From Gymnopus androsaceus JB14 (taxonomy: Eukaryota; Basidiomycota; Agaricomycetes; Agaricales; Omphalotaceae): 64,000 nt of DNA. The stretch is from positions 62,001-126,000 of the forward strand of contig ML769490.1 in the NCBI GenBank assembly GCA_009733575.1. Direction: 5' to 3'. Position numbers and translations under genes: made by a program. The notes beneath the pieces are model-generated. The model worked only from the letters and a program-made list of their open reading frames with translations, did not search any database and was not told the origin of the DNA. Positions 57,126 to 64,000 of this stretch are shown here, piece by piece. Positions within the stretch are counted from its first letter, which is position 1; each line of letters opens with the position of its first letter.

Positions 57126-58585
57126 TTAACCTTTCAAGGGCCGAATATACCCTTGGAGAGCTTGTTCCTTAGCCGGGTCTTGGCCAATGAATACCTTCGT
57201 CGCCATGTCGTTGTGCCCGAGTGACATCAATATATTCACCGGGCCAGCGCTCTTCGCCTGCATAAAAGGATTTTTATCAGCACACGTACTTACTGAAGAG
57301 ATAGGAGAGACCCTACTTTTATCAATAATATTGATATCGCCGTCGTCGTCGTCCTCTTCCTCTTCGGGATCCCACCGATCCCGCGCAGCCGCCTCGGGAT
57401 GTTTCGCTCGGTCAACTTCCAAGTCGCTCATCATTCGATTCATCGAGTCCGCTTTGGCATCCTGAAGCTTCTTTTCCCGCACAGCACGAGCGCGCTCGAG
57501 GTCAGGTAGATACTGTCTGTGAGATAGCGTAAAGGTTAGTCGGAGAAAGAAAAAGGGCAAGAACACGTACGTTTCATACTCCTCTCTGGAAGCTTCCACC
57601 GCGTCGAAAAACTCTTTTATCCCATCTCCCGTCATGCTAGACACACCAACTGCCTGGGTTGGGTTAGTAGCGCAATAACAAGCAACCAGTAAGTGGCGTA
57701 CTTTGAGATGTTTGTAAAACTCATCCAGTACGAGACTCATACTGTTCATAAGGCTATTCATGTACGTAGGTTCACCTTCCGCATCGCGTGTTCCGCCATG
57801 AGTAGCCAACGCCTCCTGGAACGCCTCAAAGTCTTGCATCCACTCTAGTGCAAAATCGTGGGGCTGGACGTCAGTTTTGTTGAACACCAATATGAAGGGT
57901 AACTTTGTTTTGTACAAGATACTACAAGTGGCGTTGAGTTTGTGGATGCAGATAAATAGACGAGCGGGTGTGTTACCTGCAGGCATACAGCATATTTGAC
58001 ATAAAGGTAGCTGGTGCTGATGTTCGAGGGGTATCGATAATGTAAGCAACCACAGTGGGTAAAGAAGAGGCGATAGCATCAGTTATGATAGCTCCAGATG
58101 CGGACCAGGTGAAGATTTCGATTTGACCCGGTGTATCGAGGATCACGTAGCTGTGGACATTCTAAATGCAAGAATAGAACGTATAAAAAGAGCTAGACTC
58201 ACTCGACTGTATCTGATCGCTTTTCCACTAGCGATAACACTTGATCAAACTTGGTGGTGAAAAGATTGAGGGCCGTCAAGATTCCACCGTTGGGACCAAG
58301 ATTATACCTTGAAGGCTGTTTCATGACCATGAGGTATACATACAGGTGGTTTTTACACACTGCTTCATGACCTCCTTGTAATTAACAGTATCTCGAATGT
58401 CGATATTCGCATCGAAAGGCAAGTGAGTCACGGCTGGATCCAAGTTCAACACAGTATGGCGGCGATGGAGGATCCTGCGAGTGCAAATACGAGTTTATTC
58501 GTTGGACGAATGTAGACTTCCCTGCCCCAGCCATCCCAATTGTGATAATTGTCATCGGTTTCTTTTTTGTTGGTGCGGAAGACAT
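57126..58585 (-). CDS. GPN1: GPN-loop GTPase 1 (Npa3/XAB1)
   Basis: The start [20 protein letters not shown] at 58585 runs into the P-loop AGAGKST. Exons continue with [11 protein letters not shown] switch, the diagnostic [16 protein letters not shown] (about 58305-58265), [19 protein letters not shown] (G3), [12 protein letters not shown] (G4), [15 protein letters not shown] (G5), the coiled region [20 protein letters not shown], an acidic stretch and the conserved C-terminus [13 protein letters not shown], ending at 57126. GPN1 dimerises with GPN3 and is needed for assembly and nuclear import of RNA polymerase II. Length and motif order are normal. The last intron is placed between DKSR and AKSAGPVN; its donor is a choice between two sites. 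Confidence 0.92.
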
Positions 58586-58701
58586 GGTAGTCAAAAGGAG
58601 AAATTTGAATTGATCACGTTGCCAACCATACGCACGGCTCCTCATGACTCATGAATCATCTCTCTTTCTTCTTCTCTTTCTACTTGTTGGATTTCTTGGA
58701 A
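58586..58701. promoter_or_regulatory. Shared 116-bp promoter, GPN1 and SRA gene
   Basis: The two genes are transcribed away from each other from this very short spacer. It is rich in CTTTCT on the plus strand and has no clear TATA box. Confidence 0.5.
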
Positions 58702-59717
58702 ATGACTTTGGAAGAACGGTACGCCGTTGTTCTGCTTTCTAAACATCTTGATGATTCTAAATCACCCTAACAGACGCGCAGCGCTTACTCGCTCAACATG
58801 AATTCTACCCCAACTTTGTCAAAGCTGATCAAACAAAGGCGAACGTTCCCAAAGGACTCGTCGTTGGCACCACTTACCCCTCAAGGCAAGTCCTTTCCCC
58901 GATCGACGCGACTCTGCACTAATAACAATCCCTGGTACAGGAAAGCCCTCTCCGAGGCAGGAGTTCATGCTCACACTTACGCTGGTATCAGTGGCACAAA
59001 GGCTGGAGGCGGGAAATCAGTGGTACTCTCAGGAGGGTACAAGGATGATCAGGATATGGGCAATGTGATGTACGCCTGCGCTTTCTTTCTTTCTATCTCT
59101 TTGTGTCCACTAACCTCGTGCATTCTAGCCTCTATACTGGAACGGGTTAGTACATGTCAACTTGTTTCTTTCGGTATTAATTATCATATCCGATCTACAG
59201 GTGGACAGCGAAATTCCTTTAGCGTCAGTCAACCACTATATATCTCTTCGCCGCATGGTTTGCTCATGTTTCCCATATAACAGCAACCTGGTCCCCAAAT
59301 CGAAGATCAATCCTTTGATCACCCAATGAATGGATATCTAAAGGTACCTACCTCTCTCGCACACATACACTCTTTGTCTCAACTCCATCCCAGAAATCCT
59401 TTGAAACCCAAATCCCCATCCGTGTCATACGAGGCCCCAGTGATTCATGTTTCTCGCCTGCACAGGGCTATCGTTACGATGGCTTGTACAAAGTCACTGA
59501 AGTGCGTGTATTGTATTGTATTCGTTGCTAGGCATACTTATGACTTGTGCCACAGTGTTATATAGACCAAAGGTGAACATGGCTTTGCAGTGTGTCGGTT
59601 TCGCCTGGAGGTAAGATTCTCTCAGATAATCTCCCCCTATCTTTGCCATCTAAAAGAACTTTTTTCGTACAGCGATTGCCTGGTCAACCACCAATCAAAA
59701 AGAGATCGACGTGGTGA
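58702..59717 (+). CDS. SRA-YDG domain protein (methyl-CpG reader type)
   Basis: A possible start MTLEERYA at 58702 joins to RLLAQHEFYPNFVKADQTKA, then VPKGLVVGTTYPSR, KALSEAGVHAHTYAGISGTK, SVVLSGGYKDDQDMGN, LYTGTG, QSFDHPMNGYLK, YDGLYKVTE and EHGFAVCRFRLERLPGQPPI, ending at 59717. VGTTYPSR, the AGVHAHTYAGI block, SGGY and YDG are hallmarks of the SRA domain that flips out 5-methylcytosine, as in UHRF1. Here the domain makes up nearly the whole protein, with no RING, PHD or SET part seen. It would be a small nuclear reader of hemimethylated or methylated DNA. The 5' splice choice (58725/58776 region) is uncertain; phase considerations favour a donor at GTTGTT. Confidence 0.82.
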
Positions 59718-60013
59718 TACCTTTCCTTTCCAGCTGTTTCGAAAAAACGAGTAGGCCGACATCGAATTGCTTCTATCGCCTCAGGATATTTTCGAAACCG
59801 CTTTCACTCTCATCTATATTCCGTTTATCGTTAAGGACTACTATGTCTCTTTGCTGTATCTATAGTAACTTTCTACCACATGCCTATACCAACGCCTGTA
59901 CATACTCGCTACGCTCGCTCAAATAGTATCATTGACTGCAACCTATTATATATACATACGGGCCATTCTACAGTGACCCAAAAGACACAAATTACAACGC
60001 TAATTATATTTTT

Positions 60014-61586
60014 TCACTCCCATTTCTGCACAACGACACTATTCTTCAATCCAGCACCTTCAATAGTAGCATTAAGATCATCAAGTGTACGGTTGGGGAA
60101 CGTAGTCCCAATGCTATACGGACGCGTAAGGTTCTCCGGACGAGAGCTACATAAAGTACGGACAAACATCAATACAACCGCTTCGATTCGAAGCAGAAAG
60201 AGATTCAACTCACGCATTGATAAAGTTCCTAAGATCAAGCACCGTATGCGTCAAATTCATCCTGCAAACGATTCTATGCACCACCAGAGGTCAGGACTAG
60301 ATATATCAACAAAGGATAAAACACATACCTCGTTCCATCCGCCAGCCTTGATCTGAACACTGGTCATTGGCTGAGTTTGATCGACTTGGAATTTCGTGTT
60401 AAGGCTACTCGACTCTTCTCTGGATGACGAAGACGCAGACGCTTGGGGAGCTTCAGCGAAAGATCCAGGCATAGGCAAACCGCTACTGCTGCTGCCGCCT
60501 GCTCCTGCGAATATTAGGTACGGGTGCACCTAGGCGGTGTCCAGTACCGGTGAATGCTGCGTGTTTGGGAGGAGTATAGTCTTCGTCGGTACGTCTAGCT
60601 ACACGTAACTCGACAGGGTCTCCTGCTCTGACGTTCAAGAGAGAGGGCGGAGCACGACTAGCGGAAGGAGTCAATGATTTATCGAGACAAGGATATCAGT
60701 GAATTACCCTGCATGAATTTCCTCAAGTATAGATGCATTGTTTGGGTCATCGTAGCGCATCAATTCTCCATCCTCCACAGTGAATCCATCCCTCCAGAAC
60801 GTAAGATGACGAACAGTGGGCTCTCCTGTGACATCCGTGAGCCCTAGAAAAAATCCAAGCAAAAACCAAAAACATACCTTCGCCTTCCGGCGCACTAGGA
60901 TCGGGAATGTAGCTGCTTTCTACTTCATCGCTTCCAAGCCTGTGACCGCCTCCAGTAAAGGTACGCGAGACGGCTTCAGCAGTAGGAGGGGGTCCTCCTC
61001 TACAAAACACGAATAAGAAAAGGACATGGAATAGAAAGGAAAAAATAACATACTCGGCAGCTCGACGTAGAAGATCTCTGACCATATTACCTCCTGGTAC
61101 ACCTGCTCCTCCTCCTCCTCCTGGTCGATCGGGATTTTGCACAGAAATACCACTGTTTCGTTGAGTTTAGCAATAAAAACATTCTCAGATCAAGCAGATA
61201 TACCCTCACCTTCTTTCTCCACCAGCAAACCAGCTCTCACCCTCTTGATCATCATCCTCATCATCCTCATCCTCATCGGGACTATGCCCGCGCGCGCCAT
61301 GCCCATGCCCATGTGCAGAAGGCGCGCCCCCACCGCCTCCACTAAGGTCTGCAAAAGTACGGATTCGACCACCACTACCGCCGCGTCCAGAAGAACTAAA
61401 TTATTTTTACAGTTACAACCAGCAGATCTAGCTGACATAACATTGGCCGAGAACGTACCCAGATGAACCTGATAAATCGCCAATTCGGCCGATTCGGCGT
61501 GTTGAGTTTGGTTGAGCCCATGAAGATGGTAATGGCTCGTTTCCACCGCCTAGAGATCTTCCACCACCAGAGTTTTCATCAGACAT
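60014..61586 (-). CDS. SHP1: p47/Shp1-type Cdc48 cofactor (SEP and UBX domains)
   Basis: The start [20 protein letters not shown] at 61586 is followed by [18 protein letters not shown], a Gly/Asp-rich linker, [15 protein letters not shown], the SEP domain [20 protein letters not shown] and [20 protein letters not shown], a Ser-rich linker, and the C-terminal UBX domain [45 protein letters not shown], ending VVVQKWE at 60014. Such proteins recruit the AAA ATPase Cdc48/p97 to ubiquitin or membrane-fusion substrates. No UBA domain precedes the RIGRIGDL block, so the protein is shorter at the N-terminus than animal p47; some fungal members are like this. Five or more short introns interrupt it. 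Confidence 0.88.
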
Positions 61587-61894
61587 GATAATCGAGGACT
61601 CAAAAAGACAGTGGATGAAAGTTCGAGATGAAGCTTCGAAAGACGCGTAATGCTGGCGTAATCACACGGGCGGCTATCTTGAGCGCTCATGCGTTCTTTT
61701 ATTCCAACACGGGAAGGACTCAAGGAGTGCGCGCGGGGTGTGTGTTTGTATAACTGACACTGTAGGCAGGGCATAAAGACTTTTTCAAGAATCATTTCAG
61801 CTCGTCTAAACCAAGTCTAAACATAAGTAGTCGTGATGTGGGTATAAAGTCCTATCATACACCTATGATACAAGCTAAAAAGTCCTTTAAATAA
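61587..61894. other. Intergenic, p47 promoter and P450 3' flank
   Basis: A spacer of 308 bp without a gene. Upstream region of the p47 gene. Confidence 0.5.
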
Positions 61895-64000
61895 TCAATG
61901 TGATTCTTTGGCGATACGCGCCCAGAGTCCTCCCTGCAGGTACACAAACATGAGTCCGTCGTTTCAGCCAAGACCACACTACGAGACTCACCTTTACGAA
62001 TAATGTGAGAGCAGCAGAAGGCCATATCCTCTCCTCAGCTTGTCGCCCTTTTCTTTGTTTCCATTCGTGAGGCGGTAAGGACCCACTCGGTTGAACCTCT
62101 GGAGCAAGACTAAACGTGTCAAACTGCTGAAGCAGTCTCACTAAAAAGAACGAAGCTTCGTTATACGCGTAGTTCTGACCCAAACACTATCAAAAGATCA
62201 TCAGTCAGTTTTGGAATGTTCAAGTGCAAAAAAGTCTAGACTTACGATTCGAGGACCCGCACTGAACGGTGTAAACATTGCCGGATTAGACACAAACCGA
62301 GCAATGCGTTCTTTGTCCATCCATCTTTCTGGGTCGAACACATCTGCATCCGAGCCCCATAGCTCGGGATTTCGTTGAGTGAGCATCGGTAAAATGGTGA
62401 TCACCGTTGATCCTGGCATGTGAAGCGGACGGATATCGCTTTCCATCATGTTCGATGAAAAGGTAGGATCTGAAGGAGGAAGAGTACATCCGCTTGGGCG
62501 ACATTCCCGAACATTCAACGGTACCGGTGGGTAGAGACGCAAAGTCTCGTTAATGACAGCGCGCACTGTCATGTCTGCCTCAGAACGTCGTCCAGTTGTA
62601 TATGAAGCGGGGACGTACTGTATTTTAAGTTTCTGAGTTGTTCGTAGGTTATCGAGCCGGCGGAGCCACAGTGTTCCAGCACTTCGGCCCTGAGCTTTTT
62701 CGTGACTTCAGGATAAATAGCCATAAAATAAGTGACAAATGTCAATAAACATGCAGTCTAGGAAATTCAATCAGCTCAAGATGAAACTGAAACGAGGCCG
62801 ATTGTCAATTACCGTGTCTCTAGATGCTAAAAGCAAACTAAGAAGCTGATCGCGAATTATAATGGGATCTATTGGGGTATCACCGACGTTAAACCAGAAA
62901 AAGAAATGAGGAAACTCATTGAACGTACCATCAGTGCTTTCAGCAAGGTGTTGTAGAAAATTCTTATCCGCCACCGGACTGCAGACTCCAGCTTTCGCCA
63001 TCCTTTCCTTTTCTTCTAAAGCAGTCTTGACCAACGGATCAAGATATCGATGAACTGCATCGGCATGAGGAGCATTCTTGTCTCCGAATAGCTCAAAAAT
63101 TGGCCAGAAATATCCATAACGGCTTCGCGTTGTAATAACTTGCTGCGCCATCTCGAACGCACTAGCAAAAGATCCCCAAGGATCGTCTGTCGCAGACCCT
63201 TTGGGACCCATTTTGGTTTGCCCTGCGACAGGAAGCGTTGCCGAAAGTGTATCGAGGTTTTTGCCGAATAGAAACTCCGAAGCTGCATCCAACGCAAATC
63301 GAGAGAACAAATCCTGTACGTCAAGTGCTTGACCAGAAGATTGCACTGCTGAGATAGTGTTCAAGGTCCGCGCAGTGTACCGCTCAAAGATATCAAAGTC
63401 TGATATCCTTTCTCGAGCGAAGAATGGGCGGGTGTTTCCACGATGCTATGTATGTCAGAAATGTCAGTTTAGCGAAACGCTTCGCGTGTGTTTCACTGAC
63501 CATACGCCACATCTGCGATAGACCAGCCAGAGGTTAAATAAGATTTGGTACACATGGGTGAGTCGACATTACCTCGTCATCTCTGTTGAATATTCCCTGG
63601 ATTGACAACATCAGTGGAATGCAGCGGCCCAAGATGGATGAGATAGTACCTTGCCCAGGAATCGTTCCCTGAAATCACTATTAGCACATGGGGAAGCTCC
63701 AAATGGAATTCAACTCACATTCGTTCTTTCTGTCGTCGTCCGCGCCAGAAATGCTCAAATCCGGTCGCAAGAACAAATTTGATGTGTTCTTGATCCATGG
63801 TGATGATCTAAAGTAGCAAGGGGATGAGCTGACCGTAACATACGCCACAGCCGCAGAACGACAGACAGTGACACCAATGTCGTGCATGTCACGAAGAACG
63901 ATGAGCCTGGCGATGTCGGAGAAGACAACTTACATGATCAGTCCACAGAATTCTTGTGTTTAGCGTTGTACATTGGTACTCTTCAAAAAGCTGGAGGTAC
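61895..64000 (-). CDS. Cytochrome P450, CYP63-like, N-terminus beyond the window
   Basis: The visible part begins in an exon reading YLQLFEEYQCTTLNTRILW at the window edge. It continues as IITMDQEHIKFVLATGFEHF, the small exons 63650-63668, 63573-63596 (GIFNRDDE) and 63501-63512 (MWRM), then HRGNTRPFFARERISDFDIF, FALDAASEFLFGKNLDTLS, LLSLLLASRDT (I helix), VINETLRLYPPVPLNVREC (ExxR), FDPERW and, split by an intron, FSAGPRI / CLGQNYAYNEASFFL with the haem Cys, ending at 61895. The HRxxTRPFF, ASRDT and GPRICLGQ blocks are those of the CYP63 clan of white-rot and other basidiomycetes, thought to oxidise alkanes, fatty acids and aromatics (from family knowledge). ER-bound. No stop is seen in the spliced frame. 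Confidence 0.85.

Overview
The window looks like nuclear DNA from a mushroom-forming basidiomycete (Agaricomycetes). Genes are split by many introns of about 45-65 nt with GT-AG ends. The families present include DUF6534 and DUF6533 membrane proteins, a DUF6818-like gene, a CYP63-like P450 and long runs of decayed retroelements, which are typical of that class. The species cannot be told from the sequence.

Region 1 (1-16500) is a transposon and gene-fragment graveyard. It opens with the 3' end of a Ty1/copia element and its LTR, followed by a minisatellite. Two inverted copies of a CAGCTG-palindrome-rich repeat (about 1720-3440 and 10141-11478) bracket dead fragments of host genes: a membrane-protein tail, an RRM RNA-binding protein and an NYN-domain protein. 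Small inverted-repeat elements are nested inside: a hAT-like MITE whose empty site survives in the other repeat copy, a 418-bp TIR element, and an insertion inside a dead DUF6818-like gene. A 300-bp foldback lies at 14.5 kb.

Region 2 (16500-29700) holds oxidative-metabolism genes that resemble a secondary-metabolism locus: a short-chain dehydrogenase (damaged), a cytochrome P450 (two frameshifts), an apparently intact acyl-CoA dehydrogenase/oxidase ending in a peroxisomal-type ARL, an apparently nearly intact BBE-type FAD oxidase with about 20 exons, and a DUF6534 membrane protein.

Region 3 (29700-35950) is mostly gene-poor, with one secreted M35-like metalloprotease gene carrying an in-frame TAG and a truncated second copy of its 5' end.

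Region 4 (35950-64000) is conserved and gene-dense: NSE3 (SMC5/6 complex), the calcium channel CCH1, a second DUF6534 gene, a tandem DUF6533 pair (one decayed), CDK1, the GTPase GPN1 in head-to-head arrangement with an SRA-YDG methyl-DNA reader, a p47/Shp1-type Cdc48 cofactor, and a CYP63-like P450 running off the right edge.

The best second-look items are very small exons in CDK1 (6 nt) and the CYP63-like P450 (19, 24 and 12 nt), an intron present in only one of two tandem DUF6533 paralogs that resembles its neighbouring intron, and the inverted palindromic repeat pair. All gene models are hand-spliced from the raw sequence and no database search was run.
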